A stretch of 64,000 bases of DNA from assembly GCA_019426215.1 (NCBI GenBank), contig CM033394.1, positions 35,586,423 to 35,650,422 of the forward strand, written 5' to 3'. A program made the translations under genes and the position numbers. Below the pieces are notes generated by a model that was not told the origin of the DNA, did no database searches, and saw nothing but the letters and a program-made list of their open reading frames with translations. Position 1 is the stretch's first letter. The number at the start of each line of letters is the position of its first letter. Source of the stretch: Buddleja alternifolia (lineage: Eukaryota > Streptophyta > Magnoliopsida > Lamiales > Scrophulariaceae). Shown in pieces: positions 24,410-36,800 of this stretch.

Positions 24410-24877
24410 ACACCTACCCCTGCTGAAAACCTCGGTCAATGGTCAAATAATAGTAAATAACATATTTGCCCTTCATTTAAATTATTAAAAAAATAAAAAA
24501 ATTGGAATAATATTTTTGTTACAGCCATACCCTCTCTTATAATGTGTAATTACCAAAACCCCCCTCTTGCTTTTGAAATTACCAACAACCACCTACAAGG
24601 GGTTACTTGTAAGATTTTCAGGGGGTTAAATTGTAAAAAAATTTAATACATAGGGGGGTAATTGTAAGAAGTGCATTATAATAAGGGAGGGGAGGTTTGT
24701 GTAATTTCAAAAATAAGAGGGGGTTGTAATTTTTTTCAAAATGACATTTGATAGAGGCATTTTTGGAAATTCACATGATTATGTCATAAAAAAATTGGAA
24801 TAAATGTATTTTTTAATAATAATGGGTTAGTTATTTGTAATTTCAATTATAAGAGGGGTAGTTTGTGTAATTATCTA
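24410..24877. mobile_element. MITE-like insertion in the annexin 2 upstream region
   Basis: Aligning the two annexin upstream regions leaves this stretch without a counterpart near 2670-2690. It contains an inverted repeat: CCCCCCTCTTGCTTTTGAAATTACC (24558-24582) mirrors GTGTAATTTCAAAAATAAGAGGGGG (24695-24723), with further GTAATT and AGAGGGG words at 24834-24872. No coding capacity. The superfamily is not clear. Confidence 0.5.
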
Positions 24878-25495
24878 TTATACTAACTGGTGTTGGTATA
24901 ATTTTTCCAGATCTTGCCTATAAAGGTATCTACATATAATCCACCAATACATTTTTTTAATCAGCAAATGGAATCGACCAAACACACAACCTTCTGATAG
25001 AGTCGACATCTTTCGTAGGATAGTCAGCAACAATAAGGAAAATTTTAAGGTGGGTTGGGAGTGTTGTTCCAGACCTATTTTACGCCACACATTCATAATG
25101 AGTGGGGTGATTTTTACATCCACCTACCTTTATGTAAACCACCTCCCCCAAGTATTTATGTAGTAAAAAATAAATAAGAGTCAACACTCTCGATCCACCA
25201 TAAAATTATCCGCAACGATAGTCAGCCCAGCCCACAGAGTTAAGTTCTCTGTAACAAAAGTAGATATGCATGTGCAGAAAACTAATATACGTTATTTCTT
25301 CTTTCACAAAAAGTATACGTCAGTACGTTACCCCACGTGTTGATCATGAACGCAACAGACGGGGTACGTTATTCTTCAGAAGTTGTACACCACGCGCTTT
25401 TCATTTCCAAAATTCAAATCGAACATATCTCCTATTTGTACGATTGATTGAAGTAAATAGCTATTAGTCTTCGTAATTCTCTTCATTCGTGAAGA

Positions 25496-25530
25496 CTAGA
25501 GAGAGAAAGAAGAGAGAGAGAGAGATCAGA
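25496..25530 (+). promoter_or_regulatory. GA-repeat leader before annexin 2
   Basis: An almost pure GA tract (AGAGAGAAAGAAGAGAGAG core) ends a few bases before the start codon. Such tracts are common in plant 5' leaders and can bind GAGA-type factors. Copy 1 lacks it (only GAAGACGGAGAG at 3090-3101), so the two promoters differ here. Confidence 0.4.
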
Positions 25531-25531
25531 T

Positions 25532-28500
25532 ATGGCGACGTTGAGCTTTCCTCCGGTGTTAACTTCGCCTCGTGATGATGCCATGCAACTCTACCGTGCT
25601 TTTAAAGGTCATAATTTCCTCTCTGTTTTTTTTTTCACTCCAAATGTTTAATTTTTGTTTGAATCAAATTGAATGATTATTATTTCTTATTATTGTGCCT
25701 AAAATTGATGCGCGAAGTTATTTTTTGTTCTTCGTATTTGAAGCAATTTTTGTTTTTGTTTAAATTACCTGTTTCTCGTACATAACTGCTTTTAGAGGTT
25801 CTTTAATTTTTTCCTGGTTCATAGTTGTTACTGATCAAGTTTTGGTACTTTGTTTTCGTGTTTGAATCGATTTTACGAGTTTTTCTGATGTATTTCAGAA
25901 AATTAGGCTGCATTGAGAAGATAATAGAGATTATTACTAACTTAATTGTGAGCAAAAGGAAAGAGAAAAGATTAAATTAGATTTGAAGAGTAAAGAGTGA
26001 TAAGTATGCTTTTCTCTGTCTTTTACAGGTAGATTGAATATATTCTGCCTTTAGTTTTGAGAATCTAAGAAGAAAAAGGAAAATAGAAGTGGAGATACAG
26101 TGGCGAATCTGCCAATTTGTTTAGAAAAAAATATATAGATGGGTGTACTTAGTCAAGAAAAGATTAAACATATAGGATTTTGTAATTTCAAGGGAATATT
26201 AGTGTCTAGTATCGATCTAGTAACTTTACGGAGTCATTAACTTTGAACTAAGAAATCTAAGACTTCATTACTTTTCTCATGTTTTATAACTAAGATTTTT
26301 AATGTTAAGTTATAAAAATATATTCATTTTTTGGGGTCAATACTTTCACTTTGTTTAATAGAACCATAGTTGTTAACAATGAATGGCGCGGCGTGGTGCA
26401 TGGCGCACGGTGCGGCGCGTGCCTTATCGAAGTTAATTAGTTGTACATAATACCCCAAATTTTTTAATTTTCAGCAACTACTACATATTATAATAATTAA
26501 TACCCAATTCCGAAACAGGCAAATGTTCTTATATCAACATATAATACATAAATTAGCAAAGAGAGTAAAATGGGTCCAGGGAACTTTCTTGAGTTTTCAT
26601 GTAAACTCACCTATAACATAATTATCTTGAAATAAAACAAACCAATCCAATTCTGAAACAAACAAATGTTCTCGCAACATCCTTACTACAGCAAAGCCAT
26701 GAAAGATACACGGATTGGCCGATTTCAGTGAGAGAGAGGGAGAGAAGAGTGTCGCAGTCAGCAGAGAGGGAGAGAGGGCCAATTTTAGCAAGGGTTTGAG
26801 GTGGGTTTGTTTTAGGACCCTTGGAAATATCACAAAATAACCCAATTTTACTAAATTTTACTAGTTGACTATTGTGACCATTTTGACCAGAATTTTTTTT
26901 TTCAATGGCGCAATCCTTGAAGGTGAATGCCATGGCGCGCACCATTGGCAAGCCGTGCGCCACTCCATGCGCCATTTGCGTCATGCGCCATGGCACCATA
27001 ACTATGAATAGAAGTATGCTACTTTTCTATATCTTCTTTCTTTGTTCTTTTCTTAAGTAAGACAGGAAATAGAGAGGGCTTTTAATATGACTCTTATGCT
27101 GGATAGTAGACAATTTTAATTTTCAGGCTGCAAACACTTCTCTCTTAAGTATCCTTTACCGAAAGAGGAGGCCTTTTCTGGTATTCCCATACACACCTCA
27201 GCATTACATCGTAATATTCTATTTTTGGCTAAGCCAATCAACAATGACTATCTGCATCTTGACTAGGTTAAGTTCTTTTGATTGCGTAATTGTTTACGAG
27301 GCCTTAACTTTCTGAAAAAACATTAAAATCTCTGAATATTGAATCAACTATAAATAATGCTTGTAGAATGATCAAGTTTGTGATTTGAAATGCTTTTATT
27401 GATTTGTATATTGTTTATCCAAATTCAGATGGTTGCTATTGGTTCTGACTATTAATTGAGTTGTTTAGGTTTCGGATGTGATACTGCAGCAGTTGTTAAC
27501 ATTCTTGCCCATAGGGACGCAACTCAGCGTGCACTTATTGAACAAGAGTACAGAGCTATGTACTCTGAAGAACTTACCAAACGCCTCGTTAAGGAACTCC
27601 GCGGTGATGTCGAGGTACAAAGGAGAATTCGGCATGACTTTTACTTGCATGATCAAATATTCTGATTTTACTATATCTTAAGTTTTCCTCCAATATTATC
27701 TTCTTTTCTTGACATTTAAATTAAATAATTGTGCTTCGAGCTATTAACAAAGTGATTATTCTCTTATTATTTTTATTTGGAAATGATTACAGAGAGCAAT
27801 CTTACTTTGGTTGCCCGATCCCGCTGGAAGGGATGCGACGATTGTAAGAAAAGCTTTGAGTGGTGACGTCATTGATTTAAAAGCTGCTACTGAAGTAATA
27901 TGTTCTCGTACCTCAACCCAGATACAACACTTTAAACAATTATACCATGCACGCTATCATGCTTACCTTGAGCATGATATTGAATATCAAGCAACTGGTG
28001 ATCACAAACAGGTCTCTCTCTCTCTCTCTCTCTCACTCATCTCTCACTTTTTTCTCCTTATTTTTCTCTAAAATTTTTTGTTTATCTTTTTTAACATTTT
28101 CACTAATTTTAGATACTTATAATAATTGACGAGAAAATCATGGGTTTTGTTTGCATAATTTCAAGCAACATATATGACACTGAGTAAATTTTATATTATA
28201 AAAAATAATAAAATATTTTAATATATAATAGTTAAAGAACATGATCACCCATGAGTATGTCACCACAACTAGTAAGTATTAAGACAGAAGAACTCCTAAC
28301 TATCATTTGTCGAATTCAATTTCTGTAGAATTGAGTTTTTAAATAATTTCAGCATAAGCTGTATCTCTATGTGTTAGATATCCACTTCATGGTTACTTAT
28401 TAATTCCAATTTGCAGTTGCTGCTTGCATACATTAGTATAATGCGGTATGAAGGTCCAGAAGTAGACAGAGCAATGGCAGAGCATGATGCCAAATCTCTG

Positions 28501-29522
28501 TTTAAAGCTGGGGAAAAAAGACTAGGGACTGATGAGAAGACTTTCATACGCATTTTTTCCGAGAAAAGTCAGGCACATTTGGCCGTTGTTGCTTCTGCTT
28601 ATCATAGCATGTATGGAAACTCGCTAGAAAAGGTGAAGCTTCTCTTTTAAGCCTTTTTATATCCTTAAGCTTTCCTATCTGTTTGCTAAATGAGTATCTT
28701 CTTACAGGCCATAAAAAGTGAAACCTCAGGGAACTTTAGGTTCGCGCTCTTGACTATATTACGGTGTGCTGAAAATCCTGGGAAGTATTTCGCGAAGGTA
28801 AAGTACGACATTTGCTGTGGCATTGTCTTAGAATTGCGGACTTAGTTTCTCCGTTAATCTCGTTTTCTTGAAAGTATAATGTTCTTTTTGTTTTTTTTCT
28901 ATGATTCAAATATTTATTATTTTGGTTTTATTGTCATTTATGGTTGTATACTTGAATTATCATTTCTGCCTAATTTGTTAAAAAAACACATTAGTTCGGG
29001 AATTTATCAATAGACAACATTCGTACGTGTTACGGTTGCAACAAAATAAAATTTGGAAATTTTGCCAATTATTAAATTTTATATATTACTTATGTTGTAA
29101 TCTGCTAAGTTTTTGTTGATGTAGATGTAGGAAGAAGGTAATTAATTATCTTAGATTTCTGGCTTTAATTCATGTATTTCAATTTATTTGTAAAAGTTTG
29201 CGTTTTGATATGGAACTTATCCACCGGTCTATGTTAGGAGAATCTATGTGATATTTCCATCTTTGAATAACCATTGACATAAATGTTGCTACATTTTACA
29301 TTGAAATAACTATAGGTGCTCCATAAGGCAATGAAGGGCATGGGAACCGATGATTCAACCCTTATTAGAGTAATAGTGACAAGAACCGAGATTGATATGC
29401 AGTATATAAAAGCAGAGTACCAAAAGATGTATGGGAAGACACTTCATGATGCAGTTCATTCCGAAACATCAAGCCATTACAGGACATTTCTTCTCTCTCT
29501 TTTAGGTGCCACTCACCGCTAA
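25532..29522 (+). CDS. Annexin (annexin D5-like), tandem copy 2, six exons
   Basis: Same family and role as copy 1. Exons: 25532-25607, 27469-27614, 27793-28011, 28417-28632, 28708-28797, 29316-29522. All introns are GT-AG and the joined frame is 954 bp, 317 aa plus stop. Exon lengths equal those of copy 1 except exon 4 (216 against 213). Most exon-by-exon differences are conservative; the last exon differs at six of 68 residues. Repeat I has GFGCD at residues 26-30 and repeat IV has canonical GMGTDD at 257-262. Exon 4 keeps MYGNSLEK, the normal family form. The ATG follows a GA-rich 5' leader (25496-25530). Intron 3 starts with a (TC)n run. Intron 1 holds a DNA transposon. This copy looks the more conserved of the pair. 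Confidence 0.94.
26365..27006. mobile_element. hAT-like non-autonomous element in annexin 2 intron 1
   Basis: 642 bp flanked by an 8-bp near-perfect target duplication, AATAGAAC (26357-26364) and AATAGAAG (27007-27014). The ends are CATAGTTGTTAACAATG and (reverse complement of the right end) CATAGTTATGGTGCC. Just inside both ends are GC-rich GGCGC arrays (GGCGCGGCG at the left; GCGCCATTTGCGTCATGCGCC at the right). No transposase frame. Annexin 1 intron 1 has no counterpart. Confidence 0.7.
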
Positions 29523-30881
29523 GAACAATCTCATAAGCTTCGCTGAGTAATTTGAAGTGTTTGCTTTGTTCTGTATGTTGTCTGTAAATCGTTATTTCCA
29601 TGTGCAATGGACTAAGTGTGGGATGTTATTAGATTGACTGCAGTTGGCCTGTTACTACTTCCTAAGTTTGTATATAGCAAGATTAAGTAGTTGTATATTG
29701 TATGAAGGATTTGTCGATTTTTTTCAGCTTAGTGCAAGTTCGTCATCGAGAATGGTCCCAGAAATTTGTTTTTATTTCAAATTTCAGATTTCTTTTGTAA
29801 GAGTAGACTTGCTGTGTTAAAAGCTTTGCTCTCTTCAGATTTGATATTAAATTAATTGCAAAGATGACGGACTGGTATACACTCTGTGGGCTTGGAGACG
29901 CTTGAGTGAATATGTTATATATTAATTACATATGAAATTGCATGTTGATACGACAAGATTATTAATTGGACCTTATAGAATGTTAGAATTTAAAAGTTTA
30001 CTCTGTAGAAACGTTTTGACATTAGGGGAAATAAAAACCAAAAATAGCCCATCTAAATGCAATTGATTTTTATGCATTTACTAGCACCAAGCTCAATATT
30101 TCTAAGGTATAATCACATGCACGTCCCTTACTAGCTAATTACCACAAGTATTTAACAAATTACAAAGACACCCCCTATTAGATCATGGCAACTCGCAAAA
30201 TAGAGGGTGAATTTGTAAAATATTTTTATTAACAGTGAAAGTTATAATAACTTCTCAAATTCAGGGCGTTTTTAGTAATTAGACTAAGTCTATGATATAC
30301 CCTAAAAAAAGAGACTAAGGAGTCTGTAATTTACCATTTTTTCATTTTTCTAATTCTCAAAAAAGAGACATTTACACAAGCACATGAAACATTGTTAAAA
30401 ATACAGACTTGTATCAAAACAAATAATGAGCACAGCCTTGCATATGGGGATAAAACAATGAAACTATATGTACAGCCTTGTACAAGGTACAAAAGGCAAA
30501 GCACATAGATAGATACAATCACAACAGTATCTCTGAATCGAAACTATGGCTTCCTATAACAAAATAATTCATTCTACAGCTGAATATGATAGCAGACGAG
30601 AAATCAGCTCTTCTTAACACAATGCTATATCTTTTGCTCGCTTCCCTAATCAATGTACATACAAGGGAAGGGGAAAAGAAGAGGTGTTCTTTCATAAGAA
30701 CTATGTATACACACCCCCATACAGCTAGTCAACTCTAGTCGTGTTAAAATGCGTCTCCGGTGGATCTTCAACCACCAATTAAATATTCACGTTTTTCATT
30801 ACTACGTGTTCAACACCAGCAGAAACGTGTTCTAAATATTTCAGATGAAGCACTTGTTTACCGAGATCGCACAATTTTTTG
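29523..30881. other. Convergent intergenic region
   Basis: 3' flanks of annexin 2 (+) and the histidine kinase (-). The first 400 bp aligns with the 3' flank of annexin 1. At 30020-30310 a block with CACGTCCCTTACTAGCTAATTACC and CAGGGCGTTTTTAGTAATTAGACT looks like a scrap of a MITE with GTAATTAG ends. No gene is supported. Confidence 0.45.
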
Positions 30882-33800
30882 CTATGAATTAGAGATGGTG
30901 GGATTGGATTTAAAGAACTTGGCAACTTCCTGATAGAGAGTCTTCTCTTGGAAGGGTTTGGAGACGTATCCATCCATCCCACATTGCAAACATTTGTCTA
31001 ATGTGGCGTGTATGACATCAGCTGTCATCGCCAATATTGGCATATGCCACTCCCTCTTCGTTGTACTTCCTTCTCCATTCATCGGAGCATTTGCCTTGCT
31101 CTCCATCTCCCTAATAAGACGAGTTGCTTCAAACCTGCAATTATAGGAATCAAGAGGTTAATCGTATAATTTCCATTTGGTCTGCTTTTCATTGATTTGA
31201 TAAAATATACTCGTTTTCTCTAAAATTTATGACTCTTATTTTCTTTTCGAGACTTTCCAAATAAGATTTCATTTCCTAAAGTGACAACTTGTTTCAAAAG
31301 CTAATATCACTTAAAAGTAATAATGTGACAACTAACTCTCAACCATTATGTTTGAGGGGAACATATTAAGGGTGCAAAAAACTTCAAATTTACAACTCTC
31401 ATCTAAAATTAAGTGCCTAGTCATATTGGATACATTATATGGGGACACAGAACTATATAGATATTAATAGGTGTTATCTTCTAACAATAGGGATAACAAA
31501 GGTACATAAATCAATGGTAGACAACTTTAACAATTTGAATACTTTCCGTAATATTTTTTTTCGAGATAGTGCAGATAATTGCGATGATCCAATACCACAG
31601 TTACACTCCGCACTCTACCTAGCCCAAAAAGAATAAAAAAGATATACAATTTAACATCAGTATGACGTAAATCATGGACGCACTGCTGGTAGTTAACAAC
31701 AAAATTTTCAGATTCCTCAACACGGGTACAAAACTGTAGAATTTTCACTATTTTAATTACCAACGATAAATCAATTTATCAGCTAATAATTACCAACTAA
31801 ATCATCAAGGATACTTCAATGGACAAGACAAAGCATGTCAATTAGAACCATAATCATGAAAAGGAATAGAAGGAAACACGCTGAACAAGAAGAAGAAGAA
31901 GAAGAAGAATAATAATAATAATAATAAACCAGGGATCAAGTCTAACAAAGTTTTTAGGACATACCCATCCATTTCAGGCATCTGAATATCCATAAAGCAT
32001 GCATCGAAATCATGAGGTAACTGAAGCCATTTAAGGGCCTCATGGCCACTCTCAGCACACTGTACATCGGCCCCAAACTTTTTGAGGGCACCTGCAGCAA
32101 CTCTACGGTTCACCATATTATCATCAACTACCAATATCTTCTTGCCACAAAGCAACCCGCGAAGCCCAGTAGATCTGTCGGGCCCATTTTGGGCTTTCCG
32201 GCCCATTCCCAAGACCTGTTGCAGGCATGCAGCTACCATACTAGCTCTAAGAGGTTTCATAACCACAGTATCTGCAAAGCCAGCAGCCTTGGCTATATCA
32301 GACTCAGCAATGGTGATATTAGTTGCAATAAGGATCATCTTAGGTAACTTATGTATGCGGCCATTTTGTCCCCAGTTTGATAACTGCAAAAGCCCGTCGT
32401 CTTCACCAGAGATCCATGCATCTTTTTCGACTAGAAACATATCTGGCAGCTTTTTGTTTCTGCATATACATGAAATAGAATTTACAACAATAGATGATGA
32501 CCACAGTTATAGATAGGAACTAATTATTTGTATAAAGATAATCTACAATAAATCTGAACTTGAGTCCTGGAACGACGTGTAGAACAGCCATACACATACA
32601 CATATATATGTATATATATATACATATATGTGTGTGTGTGTGTGTGTGTATATGTTAATTAATTCTAACCAAGAATAGCAGGGTATTTAATGTGACAAGG
32701 CAAGTTTTATCTGATTATTCTTTAACCGCATCATCAAGGTTATAGCATAGTTCATTTTTTATGGGCAAATTGTTTAGGCTAAGATTGTTCAAGTTGAATA
32801 CTGAAACTTCCTGTTTGATGACGCCTACTTTAATCCATTTTTATTGCCTGTTAAGCAAGCACAAGTGTCCATGTATGCCTGAAATGCATGTGTGCTTTCA
32901 CTAGTTTTAGATGAATACAAGGGTAAAACAAGAGTAATCTTATTGCTATGCGTGATGGACAATGAAAAAGAAAGAATTATAATGAGATGACGATGACTGA
33001 AGAGAAAGGTGTGAAAGTAAAAGGACCCCGGGAAAAAAAAAGAAGCAATTTTTAGTCCACGGAGGGGCTGCCAAAAAAAAAAAGAAACTATGAAAGAAAA
33101 GAAAAAATCAGACCAAAGATCTCATTAACATCTTCACCACACTTCTCATAGTTACTTCTTCTGTTTCCCTCCCAACCAAACATTATATATGCGTACAATA
33201 TCAAGATATAGCCCAAAAAAATAAAACAGACAAAAGAAAAGAGCACTAGAAAATTTCTATTTAATGCTGTAAGATACAAACAAAAAACAAAAACTGCTTA
33301 CTTAGAAATCAGGGAGCCGTATTTCCCAAACATCGCAACTGCTGTCCTAATGCTACTGACAGCTTCAGCTTGTATACCAAGCCTCTTGAGGTGGTACCTT
33401 GTGACAGCAGCTCTAACAGGTTTGCCATCCACCACAACTGCTTTTAACCCTTTAAACACCGTGGGTAGATCATCAGATAAAGATTTCTTGACATCCAGGA
33501 CGCCATTATTCTCACACCTTCTGAAGTCAACATTGAATGAAAATGTGCTCCCAATGTGAAGACGGCTAGTGAAGTTCATTTGACCACCCATCAACTCAAC
33601 AAGACACTTACTGATACTCAATCCTATACCCGTCCCTCCATAATTTCTAGAAGTTGAACTATCCGCCTGCATAAATGGCGTGAAAACCCGTTTTTGGGCT
33701 AGTTCAGGGATACCAATACCTGTGTCTTCGACACACACCATCAAGGTGACACTCTGACGATGACCATTATCATTCATCATTATATTACTTGAAGCATCAT

Positions 33801-36800
33801 AGCGGAATTCATTATCTAAATGCTTAAAGATTTCCCAACTGCTTCGATCATCAGCAGCTTGATAACCACTTAAGGTGTTGAACTGTCGAGCACACGATTG
33901 CGCTATGCACTCAGATTCTCCATTCATGCAAGTTTCAGTAGTCTTCATATTCGTAATGGGTTTTGCTTGTTCAGCTAAGTGGACTTGGACAAAGATATGT
34001 CCTTGCTCAGTAAACTGTTATAAAAAAAAAACGTATATCATGAGAAGAGTAGTGAAAATGGATCAACGAGTAGATCTTTGATTATTTCACGTACTTTTAC
34101 TGAGTTCCCGACAAGATTGGTAATGACCTGCCTGAATCTTCCTGGATCCCCCACTAAAATTTCAGGTACTTTATCTGAAACAAAAACAGCCAACTGTACT
34201 TTCCAGTTAATTAGATAATTTTGTAAGTAAAAACAAAAAGGTATGATATTCATATGACAACTTTTGCAAAAATGGGCTGTTATAGCTCCGAAGGCTTACC
34301 TCAATGCCCTTTCGCCGGGATTTCTCAGAAAATAAAGATAAAACATCATCAAGAATTGACCTAATGTCAAATGGGACTGCCTCGAGTTCTAGCTTGCCAG
34401 CTTCAATCTTTGCACGGTCAAGCACTTCATTTATCAAAGTTATCAATGCTTCTCCACAAGCTTGAGCTGTTTGTGCATAGTCCCTTTGGGTTGAACTTAG
34501 TTCTGTGTCTAGTAGCAGTGCTAGCATTCCTAAAAGAACAAGAAACAAGTGACATTGACATGCCAGCCATTGAAGCATCATAATGTGATAAATTTGTCAC
34601 TCAGAAGAATGTTTAATGTTACCTAGAATGCCGTTCATTGGAGTTCGTATTTCATGAGAAACAGTGGCCAGGAACTGCACAAATGGAGATATTAAATTCA
34701 GGTTGCAAGGACTTGTGAAGCTAAGATTAGGGGTGCAAACAAGCCGAGCTCTAGCCGAGTTTGACCAAATTACTGTGCTTGAGCTCGAGCTCTAACTCAA
34801 AGATCTATAATAAAAGAGTTAGAAAAAATAAATAACATATATATTATTAAATATGGATTTATATATATATATATATAAAGATATCATGATAAATATTAAA
34901 TACATCATATTTTATATATATATATATATATCATCAAATATATTATTATTATAACAATATGTATATATATTAATAAATAAATAATTTTTTTTTATATATT
35001 TAAGCTTCGTGAGCCCAGGATAGGTATAATTGGGCTGGCGATCGACTTGTTACAAAAGCTCTGCTCTTTAGACTCGGCTAAAGCTCAAAATAAAATCGAA
35101 CTCGATTCGAGCTTCAAGCGAGTTGGCTCAACTGATTCCCACCCCTAAGTAAGATCGTTAAGAATAAATATTCATTTGAAACCTGAGATTTGGCTACATC
35201 AGCAGCTTCGGCTCGAACTTTCAGTTCCTGCATTTTATGGAAATCATCTTCAACTTTAACAATGTGAATGGCTGCACCATAAATCATATAACCAACTAAA
35301 AACCCAATCACGAAAAGAAAGAATGCTGTTGTTAGTGCAATCCATGATGTAGGAGCCTTCTGAAGATACCTACATAAGGGAATCCAAATAATAAGTAAGC
35401 TATTAACATTCTTTTGATTTGCCTATTTATAGGATGATAAATGTGCATCGAGCACGTACCGACAAATCATCTCGTGTTTGCGGAAAGGGTCTCCAAAGTC
35501 AAGGCTGCTCACGTGCTTAAGGGACATATCACCATCTTGGGAATGGTGTTCATACATTATTAGAGGATCAGAAGAGTTGGTAATATCATATACATTGACC
35601 ACTATCGCCTGGTTTCCGGCAAGTTGCCCAAGTAGATTCTCAACAAGGGATTCAACGTCAAAGGCTCCACCAAGGTACCTGCCATCAGCATCAATCAGTG
35701 CGAGACAATTAAGAAAGTAAGAAGAATATTAGGAAGAGATTCAATCGAGCATTCTTCGAGGGTGTTTGGCTAAGGTTGTAAGGTCTTTAAAACATCTTAT
35801 ATAAAACATTACAGAGTTTATAAGATGTTTTGAAGTGTTTGGTACAAATTTTAGAATAAGATCTTATTAGCGCCCCAAATAAAGATGTTCCTCCAAAATC
35901 AGTTAGCAGATACGAACTTATTTTCTTAAGATCTTGTTAAACCTCTTTACTTTAATCTATCTTAATTAAAATATCAACATTAATAACATGTTATAAGCTC
36001 TATAATCTCATTTTATCCAAATACTTCAAGAGCTTATTCTTAAAATAAGATCCAAAGATCTAATAAACTCCAAAAACATTGTTATAAAATGTAAGAAAAT
36101 AACCAAGACAAAAAATTAATGTTTTGCGTGAATCTAGAAAGAAAATCATGATGATGTTGAAATTGTTCTGCATTACTCAAAAAGACAACGAAATCATCAA
36201 GAATGATACTTCCACCAAAAGAAGAATAAAGCTGCTGGCTCATATCCAGATATGATCCAAAATCATCACAAAATATTGCAATAATATATAACCCCTAAGT
36301 TTGCATCAATTCCAAACCATGTACAAGACACTACTTTATGATGGATGTATTTATTGTGAAATTCCTTCCATACACCTAAATGAAGAATAAGTAGCATCAC
36401 TATAAAAATATTCATATTCAAAAGAACAAATATTAAGTTCCTCGCAGTTTCTTCATGTTTAATCCGTTCGAATTATGACAAAGTATCTGCAACGTCAGAT
36501 GGTACAGAAGTTGATACAATACTAGATACCTCCCTATTAGATACACATCAACCACGTATGGAGCATGGAAACACCAGAAGAATTGAAAAAGTTATCTGCA
36601 ACAAGTCATCTATAAACAATATCGTGGAAGGCAGAAGATGCCAAGTTGTTCTTCGTGTAATAATCAAAAATGAAGAATCTCAATGCAATACTATCTAAAA
36701 TGCTTTATCCACTGGTATTAGCAACCCATGAAGTTGATTTTCTATAAGAAAACTACAAACTCAACTTCATCACAAATGACATTGCTTAAAATTCGATGGA

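Noticed and set aside
32042..32516. Two plus-strand frames over the receptor domain
   Set aside because: Antisense shadows of receptor exon 10, whose - strand frame has all response-regulator motifs.
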